The notes below the pieces were generated by a model, which saw only the letters and a list, made by a program, of their open reading frames with translations, was not told the origin of the DNA and searched no databases. DNA of 14,575 nt from an uncultured Desulfomonile sp. (lineage in GTDB: Bacteria > Desulfobacterota > Desulfomonilia > Desulfomonilales > Desulfomonilaceae): contig CAIXMD010000158.1 in the NCBI GenBank assembly GCA_903920415.1, positions 1-14,575 on the forward strand. The letters run 5' to 3'. This document shows, piece by piece, positions 1-6,798 of this stretch. Made by a program: the position numbers and the translations under genes. Position 1 is the first letter of the stretch. Each line of letters starts with the position of its first letter.

Positions 1-1
1 G

Positions 2-220
2 ACCATACTTCTGGTGGAACAAAACGCGAGAATGGCGCTGAGCATCGCGGATCACGGCTATGTGATGGAGAGCGGCCGTATCGTGCTGGACGACAGCGTG
101 GACAAACTGAACGAAAACGAGGATATCAAGGAATTTTATCTTGGACTGACCGAGATGGGCACAAAAAAGAGCTACCGGGATGTCAAACACTACAAGCGCC
201 GCAAGAGGTGGCTGACCTGA
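2..220 (+). CDS. livF: ABC transporter ATP-binding protein, LivF-type, 3' end only
   Basis: The frame is open from the first bases of the window to a TGA at 218-220 and gives the last 72 or so residues of an ATPase. It begins with TILLVEQNARMAL, which follows the Walker B region and contains the LivF/LivG switch sequence (VEQN, then ADHGYVMESGRIV). The tail is basic (SYRDVKHYKRRKRWL), as I recall it from LivF-like proteins of Desulfobacterota. LivF is one of two cytoplasmic ATPases energising uptake of branched-chain amino acids. In anaerobic degraders, members of this family are often found beside acyl-CoA ligases and may import aromatic or other organic acids, so the substrate is unknown. 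The Walker A, signature and Walker B motifs lie outside the window. A TGATG junction at 218-222 opens a 13-codon frame that stops at 261, so no intact downstream partner follows. Confidence 0.85.
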   Translation, partial: TILLVEQNARMALSIADHGYVMESGRIVLDDSVDKLNENEDIKEFYLGLTEMGTKKSYRDVKHYKRRKRWLT

Positions 221-418
221 TGTTGAACTCACCTGCCGTGAAGGAAAAGTATCCCTCTTGATTGGTTCGGAAGCTGGGTTCTGGAAATAGACTGTTCGCC
301 CGGAATGGCATGCACCGTGACGATGAAGCGCCTTGAGCATACCTTTCCGGACTGACCACAGGTTGCCACGAAAGAGTGGGCTGATTTGAAAATCTTTCTC
401 TTTCTTATTGGGATTCGG
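221..418. other. Convergent intergenic region without a supported gene
   Basis: This gap separates the ends of the transporter gene (plus strand) and the acyl-CoA synthetase gene (minus strand). A 13-codon frame starts at 220, overlapping the livF stop, and ends at 261. A second stretch, at about 239-350, reads without a stop and gives a protein-like sequence (WFGSWVLEIDCSPGMA in its middle), but it has no good start or ribosome binding site. Either could be the debris of a gene that once followed livF. The only clear structure is the imperfect inverted repeat at 300-350. Confidence 0.5.
300..350 (-). repeat. Imperfect 14-bp inverted repeat, possible 3'-end hairpin
   Basis: Arms 300-313 (CCGGAATGGCATGC) and 337-350 (GCATACCTTTCCGG) match at 12 of 14 positions around a 23-nt loop. 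In minus-strand RNA one mismatch becomes a G-U pair, leaving a single A-A mismatch. The hairpin would form about 70 nt past the acyl-CoA synthetase stop. No U-tract follows on either strand, so it is not a classical intrinsic terminator. It may mark a processed or Rho-dependent 3' end. Confidence 0.4.
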
Positions 419-2008
419 TCAACGGGTGTCGCTCCATTTCCCGTATCTTTCTCTTAATATGCGGTGAAGGATTTTTCCTGTGCCGGTGCGGGGCATCGCG
501 TCATCCCTGATGAAATCCATACTTTTGGGAACTTTGTACGCAGCTATCTTGGACCGGGCCAATTTTTTGATTTCTTCTCTCAGTTCATTGGTCGGCTCTT
601 TTCCCTCATGAAGGATTATCACTGCATGAACAGACTCACCCCATTTGTCATGAGGTATTCCGATCACGGCTACGTCCCTCACCGCTGTATGAGAGCCCAC
701 AGCGTTTTCAACCTCTGAGGGGAAAACATTCTCTCCGCCGGTGATAATCATGTTTGCCTTGCGATCCACCAACACATAGAAGCCATCGGGATCTCGGTAA
801 CACATGTCTCCTGCGGTGAACCATTCACCTTCAAAAACCTCTTTCGTTTTTTCAGGAAGGTTCCAATACCTCGTGAACATTTCCGGAGTACGCGCGTAGA
901 GTTCTCCAACTTGGCCGTCGGGAACCTCTTTGCCTTCTTCATCCAGCACCTTTATGCGATCTATGCCAAAGATCTCTCGACCGATAGTTCCAAGCTTTCT
1001 CAGTTGATCCTCGGGGCGACACAGGGTTACCAGTCCTGCTTCAGTGGATCCATAGGCTTCCCAGAGTTCCGCGTTCTTAAAGAAATCCAGGACGGCAATC
1101 TTGGTATCTTTCCTTATGGGTGCTGAAGAGACCAACAACTGTCGCATACTCGATACATCATATTTTTTCTTAACATCATCCGGAAGCGTCAGGATCATTA
1201 TGTAATGTGTGGGCACTAGAGATGAAAAAGTGATCTTGTATTTTTCCACGGTAGCGAGGAAATCTTCTGCGTTGAAGCTGGCTTCGTTGTAAACGCAGAC
1301 AGGAGCTGACAAAAGCGTGTAGGGAAACGAATAAAAAATAGAATTAACATGGCACATGGGCATGACCATGAGGGGCTTGTCGGTCGGTCTGATTCCCGTG
1401 TTGGCTATATTGACGTAGTACATGGCAAGATAGCTCTCATGGCTTCTGACCACACCCTTGGGTTTTCCGGTGGTTCCGGAGGTATACATGAACGTCCACG
1501 GGTCCTCTGCGTCTACTACCACCGCAGGTTCATCACTCGAAGCAGCCGAAAGCCAAGCTTCGTATTCAATATACCCTTCGGGGACGGGATCGCCAGGCTC
1601 ACCCAGGAAGATGAAATTCCCTGCCGGAATGGGCAACTTGTCCCTGATGCCGTTGATCAGGCTTACAAACGAATTCTCGACAATAATAGCTTTACAGTTG
1701 GAATCATTGACAATATACTCTATCTCCGGTCCTGCCAATCTGAACATGAGCGGCACGCATATCTGGCCTGCCTTCGCACATCCTGCGTACATTTCCAACC
1801 ATTCCACCCTGTTGTAGCAGATAACAGCAAAGCGTTCTCCCTGGCCGCATCCCATAGAGGTCAGAGCATTGCCCAAGCGACAACTCCGTTCGTTCCACTC
1901 CTGAAAGGTGACATCCTTTTTTTTGTCTTGGCAGCCCAGCTTGTCAGGAAACTGGACCGCCTGCCGGCTCAGAACCGTTCCCATAGGTATCCACTTACTT
2001 ATCGTCAT
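419..2008 (-). CDS. AMP-forming acyl-CoA synthetase / CoA ligase (ANL superfamily)
   Basis: This 529-aa protein should activate a carboxylic acid with ATP and CoA through an acyl-adenylate. All core ANL motifs are visible: the P-loop YTSGTTGKPKG (175-185), the adenine-site YGSTE (319-323), GDMCYRDPDGF at the hinge (400-410), a VDRKANMIITGGENVFP stretch (414-430), and the C-terminal PRTGTGK whose Lys512 is the expected catalytic lysine. No signal peptide or membrane segment is evident, so it should be cytoplasmic. The ATG at 2006-2008 is preceded by a near-perfect GGAGGAGG. It lies 122 bp after the QmoB-like gene on the same strand and converges with the livF gene. The substrate cannot be read from the sequence; a fatty, alicyclic or aromatic acid are all possible. 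It may be unrelated to the upstream Hdr/Met genes, since a structured leader separates them. Confidence 0.9.
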   Translation of the reverse strand: MTISKWIPMGTVLSRQAVQFPDKLGCQDKKKDVTFQEWNERSCRLGNALTSMGCGQGERFAVICYNRVEWLEMYAGCAKAGQICVPLMFRLAGPEIEYIVNDSNCKAIIVENSFVSLINGIRDKLPIPAGNFIFLGEPGDPVPEGYIEYEAWLSAASSDEPAVVVDAEDPWTFMYTSGTTGKPKGVVRSHESYLAMYYVNIANTGIRPTDKPLMVMPMCHVNSIFYSFPYTLLSAPVCVYNEASFNAEDFLATVEKYKITFSSLVPTHYIMILTLPDDVKKKYDVSSMRQLLVSSAPIRKDTKIAVLDFFKNAELWEAYGSTEAGLVTLCRPEDQLRKLGTIGREIFGIDRIKVLDEEGKEVPDGQVGELYARTPEMFTRYWNLPEKTKEVFEGEWFTAGDMCYRDPDGFYVLVDRKANMIITGGENVFPSEVENAVGSHTAVRDVAVIGIPHDKWGESVHAVIILHEGKEPTNELREEIKKLARSKIAAYKVPKSMDFIRDDAMPRTGTGKILHRILRERYGKWSDTR

Positions 2009-2013
2009 GAATT

Positions 2014-2021
2014 CCTCCTCC
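2014..2021 (-). promoter_or_regulatory. Strong ribosome binding site of the acyl-CoA synthetase gene
   Basis: The minus strand reads GGAGGAGG, ending 5 nt before the ATG at 2006-2008. It is the strongest Shine-Dalgarno match in the window and fixes the start. Confidence 0.8.
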
Positions 2022-2094
2022 GAAGTCGTTTTGTGACAAAAGCTTCGTGCATTCTAAGGTGAATTTTAACTTCACTGCTCCTGGAATGTGGAGC
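2021..2094 (-). promoter_or_regulatory. Leader with three consecutive small hairpins before the acyl-CoA synthetase gene
   Basis: Three inverted repeats follow one another on the minus strand. They are GCTCC/GGAGC (2090-2094 with 2077-2081, 8-nt loop), GTGAA/TTCAC (2071-2075 with 2059-2063, 7-nt loop), and an outer CGAAG/CTTCG (2043-2047 with 2021-2025) enclosing TTTTGTCACAAAA (2029-2041). The last stem touches the ribosome binding site. I recognise no riboswitch class. It could be an attenuation or translational-control leader, or simply the intercistronic spacer. No convincing promoter was seen in this gap. Confidence 0.35.
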
Positions 2095-2130
2095 ATGAAT
2101 CGTGAAAAGTTCTTTCTACAGCATGCCGAC

Positions 2131-3720
2131 CTATTCTCCAATATTTGCCTCCAGGTCCAGCACTGCTCGTACAAAATCACCCGGCGTGTTGCTCGCCAGG
2201 GTAGTAAATACAAGACGCTTGGCATTGATTCCGGCCTCTTCCAGAAAAAGTCTTACTCGGGATGACCTCTCGCCGGCAAGAATCGTCCCGTAGAGCGAAG
2301 CGCAATTCCCTGTGTGGCATCCTGCCACGAGGACCGCGTCGGCCCCCTCTCGAAAAGCCGTCAGTAAGTGGTCCGGATCAACTGTGCCTGCACATGGGAC
2401 GATGATGGGAGTGAGGTTATTGCGAATCTTAAGGCCGGCTGATTCCATCGCGCGAGCAGCGGACCTGGAACACAAAAAAGCAACTAACTTCTTCGTACCG
2501 TGCGCAAGAGCAAGCCCATCCTTAATCTTACCTGGAATATCAGCCTCCCCGGCGACTGGTTCAAGCTTTATAGCCCCCATCGGACACTCCACGGCACAGA
2601 TTCCGCAACGCATACAACTTGCCGAGTCAGCCTCAGCCCTCTTTTGGAAACTCATTGCTCCATGGGGACAGAGTCGAACGCAGGTAAGACAAGTTGTACA
2701 CTTGGCCGGATCGACCGTCGGAGCACTGGGAAGCCATGACTGGGGCTCCTCGATAACCCCGGTCTTCAGTGCCACCACCGCTGCCTCAATGTCTCCCCTG
2801 ATGCCTTGCGCACAGAAGTTTCCACGGGATGGTCCGAGTGCCAATATACCTGCCTTAAGAGTTCTAACTCCTGAGAATCTAGTTGATTCCGGCTGCAGAA
2901 AAGGTGTAGTAGCAGCCGCTGAGGGAATTGCATCCAAGAGTGGTTTCAATGATGCAGGCGGTAGGTGACGTTCATCCACCACGAGCAGGTCCGGGACGAT
3001 TTCCATGTCAAACCCTATAACCGGATCGTGGAAAATCATCGTCAAGCCTTCCGGACCTTCTTCGAAAACCGGACCGGTCCCATCGAATTTGAAAAACAGG
3101 GTTCCTTCTTCACGGGTCTGCCTGTAGCGTCGTTCCAGCCCCGGTGCTGCAACCTTCACATGCCTGGTAAATACGTGGGGCTGAACAAGGCATATCTTTC
3201 GGAGCCGTTCAATCGCGTCAAATACTCTTTCAAATTCCAGAGGATCTGATTCGCCTTCTAGACCACACAGGAAAACCACGTGAATCCATTCTCCTCTGGG
3301 CTGAGCTGGGGCTTCTCCTGCGATGAGCATAGCCTCCAGATCCGAAAGGGACATCACTCTCTCCGACCGAACGAGTCCATAATCCGAATACTTGGGAATA
3401 TTCTCTCCAGGTTGCGCGGCCACTATGAAACCGACCCGTTCGGTAGAGTGTCCAAAGGGAGACCTCAGTAGTGCTTCGAAGCCTCCGACGAACCCGTTGA
3501 CCCTTTCCAGAACTGTATCAGGAGGGAGTGCAATACCAGCCGAAACTTCAGATCTATCTTTGCCGCCGAGAATTAGTACCTCATGGCCTTCGCGCTTTAG
3601 TCGCTCACCAAGTTCGCGAGCCGATTCATCACCTCCCAAAACGAGAACCCTGCAAAAGTCCCTAGTTTGCGGCACCGGGCTGGGATTCAAGAAAATGGAT
3701 TCAAGAACCGGCACCTTCAC
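2131..3720 (-). CDS. QmoB-like protein: degenerate HdrA domain, two [4Fe-4S], MvhD-like domain
   Basis: The 529-aa protein has three parts. Residues 20-325 resemble an HdrA flavoprotein scaffold (VLVLGGDESARELGERLKRE near 25) but are degenerate: there is no clean GxGxxG, and the usual QCVGSR and CSRVCC motifs are missing, with LCGLEGES around 151. Residues 341-379 form a bacterial-type 2[4Fe-4S] ferredoxin (CTTCLTCVRLCP and CMRCGICAVECP). Residues 412-525 are MvhD-like, with Cys417, Cys443, Cys468 and Cys473, but the second Cys of the CxxC motif is Ser420. HdrA-ferredoxin-MvhD is the order in QmoB of the quinone-interacting oxidoreductase of sulfate reducers, here shorter than QmoB as I recall it. 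Its GTG start overlaps the upstream HdrA-like gene's stop (GTGA, 3717-3720), so the two are translationally coupled. Inferred role: an electron-relay subunit rather than a flavin catalyst. The exact partner is unknown. Confidence 0.75.
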   Translation of the reverse strand: MKVPVLESIFLNPSPVPQTRDFCRVLVLGGDESARELGERLKREGHEVLILGGKDRSEVSAGIALPPDTVLERVNGFVGGFEALLRSPFGHSTERVGFIVAAQPGENIPKYSDYGLVRSERVMSLSDLEAMLIAGEAPAQPRGEWIHVVFLCGLEGESDPLEFERVFDAIERLRKICLVQPHVFTRHVKVAAPGLERRYRQTREEGTLFFKFDGTGPVFEEGPEGLTMIFHDPVIGFDMEIVPDLLVVDERHLPPASLKPLLDAIPSAAATTPFLQPESTRFSGVRTLKAGILALGPSRGNFCAQGIRGDIEAAVVALKTGVIEEPQSWLPSAPTVDPAKCTTCLTCVRLCPHGAMSFQKRAEADSASCMRCGICAVECPMGAIKLEPVAGEADIPGKIKDGLALAHGTKKLVAFLCSRSAARAMESAGLKIRNNLTPIIVPCAGTVDPDHLLTAFREGADAVLVAGCHTGNCASLYGTILAGERSSRVRLFLEEAGINAKRLVFTTLASNTPGDFVRAVLDLEANIGE

Positions 3721-4958
3721 TGATTTTCTCCCCTGTAGTGTTCCTTCACGTATGACTCCACAGCTCCGGCTGTCCTGATCGCGTGGGAGACTGTCTCTTC
3801 AATTGACTTTGGACCTTGAATCGCGCCCGCTACGAAAACTCCCGAAGTATCAGTGAACACCTCATCCCCTCCCCGACCGAGGAACCCATCCTCGTTGGTA
3901 TTCACCCCCAGAAGTTCTGCCAGAGCGCCGAGAGACGGGTCTGGAGAAATACCGACGCTTAACACCACCAAGTCAAAGGATTCGACAATCCTCTCTTCAC
4001 CTGGTCCTCGATAGATCAATTCCGGACGACCGTCCGTCCCGCTACGAACTTCCCCCGGAATGGCTCTGATGAGTCTCATCTTCCTCCGAATAGCCTCAAA
4101 GCGTCTCTCGAAATCCCGATCAAATGATTGGATGTCCATGTAAAATATTGCAGGCTGGATTCCTGGAAAGCGGTCACCCAAAAGACCTGCAAGTCTCAAG
4201 GCATAACCACAACATACGCGGGAGCAATAGTTGCGCCCTATTTTCGGGTCCCGGCTGCCAACGCACTGGATGAAAGCCACGGACTTTATCTTCTTTTCAC
4301 CTTCACCAGGGTCGAAATTGCCGCCCCGAAGAATTGAATCCAATTCAAGGCTTGTGATTACACCCGGAATCAAACCGTACCCGAATCTTGGCTTTTCTCG
4401 AGGGTCAAAGGCTTTGAATCCGCAAGCAAGAATGATCGCCCGGGCATCCACCTGCGTCTCCCAGGCAGGTACCTTCAGGTTCACAGCCCCCTCCGGGCAA
4501 GCATCGCCGCATGCCTGGCAGGAACCGTCCTTGAAAAAGATGCAACTATCCTCGTTTAAGGAAATGCAATTCTTTTCCGGCAACCGGGTCAGTGCTCCAG
4601 GCACGGGACATATTTCCATGCATTTCCCGCACAAGTTACATTTTTCGGGATGGATGCGGAGAGGTTGCTGAATAATTGAGATATTGAAAAAACCGTTTGC
4701 CCGGTTGACCTGTGTAACGGTCGATCGGAGGAGGCAGGTGATCCGATCGGACTTTTCCACGCACTCGAGGACATCCTCGAGAAGGCATGCCCCGCATCGC
4801 TGACATTTGTCGGTAGCCTTGCAACAATAACCTGCTACATGGCCACCAGGATAAGGGCCCTTTTCAACGATAATCGACTCGAGACCCAATCTGGAAAGCT
4901 CACTGGCACACCAAGCACCTGCGACACCACCTCCGATAATCACTGCATCTTTTTTCAT
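3717..4958 (-). CDS. Short HdrA-like FAD/[4Fe-4S] oxidoreductase subunit (QmoA-sized)
   Basis: A 413-aa flavoprotein with the FAD Rossmann motif GGGVAGAWCASE at 9-20 and an early Cys-rich segment (Cys45, 46, 52, 55, 58, 66). It has an HdrA-type inserted ferredoxin: Cys107/110/113/117, then Cys139 and Cys147/150/154 with the C-x7-C-x2-C-x3-CP spacing usual for HdrA. The second flavin half carries QCVGSRD (231-237), YCSRVCC (244-250) and a terminal FVAGAIQGPKSIEE. It lacks the N-terminal thioredoxin-like domain of methanogen HdrA. In length it resembles QmoA, but QmoA as I know it has no ferredoxin insert, so I do not name it qmoA. A TTG at 5015 would extend the frame into metF. The ATG at 4956-4958, 8 nt after the metF stop and directly before the FAD fold, is preferred. 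It probably pairs with the following QmoB-like protein. Confidence 0.82.
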   Translation of the reverse strand: MKKDAVIIGGGVAGAWCASELSRLGLESIIVEKGPYPGGHVAGYCCKATDKCQRCGACLLEDVLECVEKSDRITCLLRSTVTQVNRANGFFNISIIQQPLRIHPEKCNLCGKCMEICPVPGALTRLPEKNCISLNEDSCIFFKDGSCQACGDACPEGAVNLKVPAWETQVDARAIILACGFKAFDPREKPRFGYGLIPGVITSLELDSILRGGNFDPGEGEKKIKSVAFIQCVGSRDPKIGRNYCSRVCCGYALRLAGLLGDRFPGIQPAIFYMDIQSFDRDFERRFEAIRRKMRLIRAIPGEVRSGTDGRPELIYRGPGEERIVESFDLVVLSVGISPDPSLGALAELLGVNTNEDGFLGRGGDEVFTDTSGVFVAGAIQGPKSIEETVSHAIRTAGAVESYVKEHYRGENQ

Positions 4959-4966
4959 ATTCTCGC

Positions 4967-5860
4967 TCAGAGCAGTCCCTGGACCTCTGACTCCCTCCCA
5001 GAGGCACTTATGCAAACGCCTTCCACCTTTCCAGACGCCCTCAAGTCTGAAATCAGTTTTCGAACATGCTCTGCGGAAGATGTCAGGAAAGCCTCGTCAC
5101 CCTCATCTCTCCAACGGCTGACAAGGAACTCGGGAATGAACGTTCCCGGAATTGAGCCGTCCTGGTATCCGGCAATTTCCCTGTAAGAAGGCAAGAGAAC
5201 ACCAACGATAATCTTTACTGCAAGATCTTTTACCGCTCCAAGAAAGGGGTCCAACTGGTCTGTCGTGAAAATGGGCAGCGTTACAAAAAAAACCGCACCC
5301 GCAGCAACCTTCTTTCTGGCTTTCATCAATTGGGGCAAAAGTGGATCGGCAGTTGCACAGACAGCGGCTCCTAAACAAAAAGAAAGGGATGCATCCAGAG
5401 AGTTCCCCGCGGCGTCTCTGCCGTTTTGCATCTCTTGAAGCATAGCTATCAACTGGACCGAATCCAGATCATAAACCGGCTTTGCCTCGGGGTGGTCTCC
5501 GAACGTGAAATAGTCGCCGGAAACACACAGGATTGTCCCTATGGATAGGGCTGCTGCGCCCAGTGCGGTCGATCCGAGCGCCATCCTGTTACGGTCCCGG
5601 CAGGAGATGGTAAGGATCACATCATGCCCTTCCCTCTTGAGCATTTCGCCAAGGACTAAGTGAGATATCCCCATTCTTGCCGACGGGTTGTCGGTGACAA
5701 GGATCCCGTCAACTTTACCCTTCCAAGAAGAGGCCTGTGCGAGGGTAGAGGAAAGGTCTGGACTCTTGGGAGAAGTCAACCGTGCGATAACCTGAAACCC
5801 TCCCGATTGTAGTTTTTCTTGAAACAGCTTATCCAATGTGGAACCTCTTTCGATAAGCAC
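4967..5860 (-). CDS. metF: Methylenetetrahydrofolate reductase flavoprotein subunit MetF
   Basis: A 297-aa (beta/alpha)8-barrel FAD protein of the MTHFR family, interconverting methylene- and methyl-tetrahydrofolate in the methyl branch of the Wood-Ljungdahl pathway. Family motifs visible are VTDNPSARMG (55-64), SCRDRNRMAL (86-95) and VSGDYFTFGDHPEAKPVYDLDS (113-134, in parts). Asp116 sits where E. coli MetF has the active-site Asp of its RGD. The conserved N-terminal Glu (ExxPP in E. coli, E-x-PPK in many bacteria) is replaced: the segment reads IARLTSPK, with Arg27 in its place. The GTG start at 5858-5860 has an upstream GGGGAAGG about 9 nt away and overlaps the end of metV by 32 nt, implying coupled translation and a MetVF complex. 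The short HdrA-like gene follows 8 nt after its stop. Confidence 0.88.
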   Translation of the reverse strand: MLIERGSTLDKLFQEKLQSGGFQVIARLTSPKSPDLSSTLAQASSWKGKVDGILVTDNPSARMGISHLVLGEMLKREGHDVILTISCRDRNRMALGSTALGAAALSIGTILCVSGDYFTFGDHPEAKPVYDLDSVQLIAMLQEMQNGRDAAGNSLDASLSFCLGAAVCATADPLLPQLMKARKKVAAGAVFFVTLPIFTTDQLDPFLGAVKDLAVKIIVGVLLPSYREIAGYQDGSIPGTFIPEFLVSRWRDEGDEAFLTSSAEHVRKLISDLRASGKVEGVCISASGRESEVQGLL

Positions 5861-6506
5861 TGTGGGTCGCCTTCCCCGGCCGTAGGGAAACGTCGTGTCT
5901 CATTGGAGGCACGGGTGATTCTTGTAACGCGACACGGGACTGACGATCGAGCCGCTCATATATCATGCTCCAGGCACAGTTCCTTTCGAGATCGACTTCA
6001 CATTTTCCGTGAACTGTTCCCGAACAGGGGCCGTTCAATAGCCCTTTGGAGCACATGGTAACCGGACAAATCCCACCGGTGATTCCCAGATAGCATTGAT
6101 TGCAAGACCGACAGCGTTCCGTCCATTCCCCGGCATCTTCCGCCACTCCTATAAAACTCGTGTCCACACCTGGGAGTACCGGCACTTCAGGATACATCTC
6201 CGATAAGAACTGGATACCGGCTCCACATGCCAAGGAAATTACCGCATCGGCCTGCTCTACCCGGTCCCGAAAAAGTTGGAGAAATTCTCTATCACATTGT
6301 CTTTCTACCGTGGCTGCTGTCGCCTGGAAGTCCCGCTTACCAAGACTCGCGGCCAACATGAGCTGGGACGCCAGAATGCCGGCTTCTTTCTCACCGCCTG
6401 CAAGGCATACAGCAACACACGTTCCGCAGCCTGCCACAAGGATGCGCGAATAGTTACCCAACATCTCATTGATCTCAGTGAAGGGCTTCCTTTTTGCGAC
6501 GATCAT
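5829..6506 (-). CDS. metV: MetV, Cys-rich zinc/[4Fe-4S] subunit of MetVF methylenetetrahydrofolate reductase
   Basis: A 225-aa protein of the MTHFR C-terminal/MetV family, the electron-entry partner of MetF in acetogens and related anaerobes. The N-terminal CGTCVAVC (Cys27/30/34), followed by GGEKEAGILASQL, is the family hallmark. Cys71 and Cys94 lie in the middle. The C-terminal part has RCRSCNQC (132-138), GGICPVTMCSKGLLNGPCSG (Cys147, 152, 161) and Cys169/177, enough ligands for the Fe-S and Zn sites known in MetV. The ATG at 6504-6506 was chosen over a GTG two codons upstream because GGAGG lies 5 nt before this ATG but abuts the GTG. It overlaps metF and has its own promoter-like sequence upstream. 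It likely passes electrons between MetF and the Hdr/Mvh subunits encoded next door. Confidence 0.88.
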   Translation of the reverse strand: MIVAKRKPFTEINEMLGNYSRILVAGCGTCVAVCLAGGEKEAGILASQLMLAASLGKRDFQATAATVERQCDREFLQLFRDRVEQADAVISLACGAGIQFLSEMYPEVPVLPGVDTSFIGVAEDAGEWTERCRSCNQCYLGITGGICPVTMCSKGLLNGPCSGTVHGKCEVDLERNCAWSMIYERLDRQSRVALQESPVPPMRHDVSLRPGKATHSAYRKRFHIG

Positions 6507-6511
6507 CTGCA

Positions 6512-6516
6512 CCTCC
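6512..6516 (-). promoter_or_regulatory. Ribosome binding site deciding the metV start
   Basis: Minus-strand GGAGG ends 5 nt before the ATG at 6504-6506. A GTG at 6510-6512 overlaps this site and so cannot use it. Confidence 0.7.
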
Positions 6517-6543
6517 GAGAGAAAGTCCCACTAAGGGAAAAAC

Positions 6544-6572
6544 ACGATAACAGACCGATTTCAGGGTGTCAA
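6544..6572 (-). promoter_or_regulatory. Predicted sigma-70 promoter of metVF and following genes
   Basis: The minus strand has a perfect -35 TTGACA at 6567-6572, a 17-nt spacer and TATCGT at 6544-6549, which matches 4 of 6 of the -10 consensus. Transcription would start near 6537, giving a leader of about 30 nt that includes the metV ribosome binding site. This would let metV-metF and the two HdrA-like genes be transcribed independently of hdrCBA-mvhD. Confidence 0.6.
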
Positions 6573-6653
6573 GATTGGTCTGCGGCAGTGCTCCTCCCTC
6601 ATTTTTCAAGCTACAAAATATCCCTCATCAGACGGCTTCCTGGTTTAATTGAA

Positions 6654-6701
6654 ATACCATATGTATCTGCTTTGCGGCCCCGTTGAAAGGTGAAATGGTA
6701 T
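6654..6701 (-). repeat. Inverted repeat in the mvhD-metV gap
   Basis: The arms ATACCAT (6654-6660) and ATGGTAT (6695-6701) are perfect 7-bp complements enclosing 34 nt. A second GC-rich stem, CCGCC/GGCGG (6716-6720 with 6729-6733), lies next to it, inside a weak GACC/GGTC pair (6702-6705 with 6739-6742). The elements lie between the mvhD stop and the metV promoter, so they could belong to the 3' end of the hdr transcript. There is no U-tract, but an A9 run follows the mvhD stop directly. Confidence 0.4.
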
Positions 6702-6798
6702 GACCGCCCATGAGTCCGCCCAAGAACAGGCGGGTAATGGTCCGGTTAAGATTCAGCCCCCGCAAATAATACTGGTCTAATGTGAGAATATTTTTTTT

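Noticed and set aside
1349..2062. Plus-strand 237-codon open frame opposite the acyl-CoA synthetase gene
   Set aside because: It lies antisense to a gene with all ANL motifs, has no family resemblance and is best explained as a shadow frame.
2131..4958. Calling the pair true qmoA-qmoB
   Set aside because: The first protein has a ferredoxin insert not expected in QmoA, the second is shorter than QmoB and has a degenerate flavin domain, and neither qmoC nor aprAB is present.
4959..5015. 19-codon N-terminal extension of the short HdrA from a TTG
   Set aside because: It would overlap metF by 49 nt, while the ATG at 4958 lies directly before the FAD-binding fold with normal spacing.
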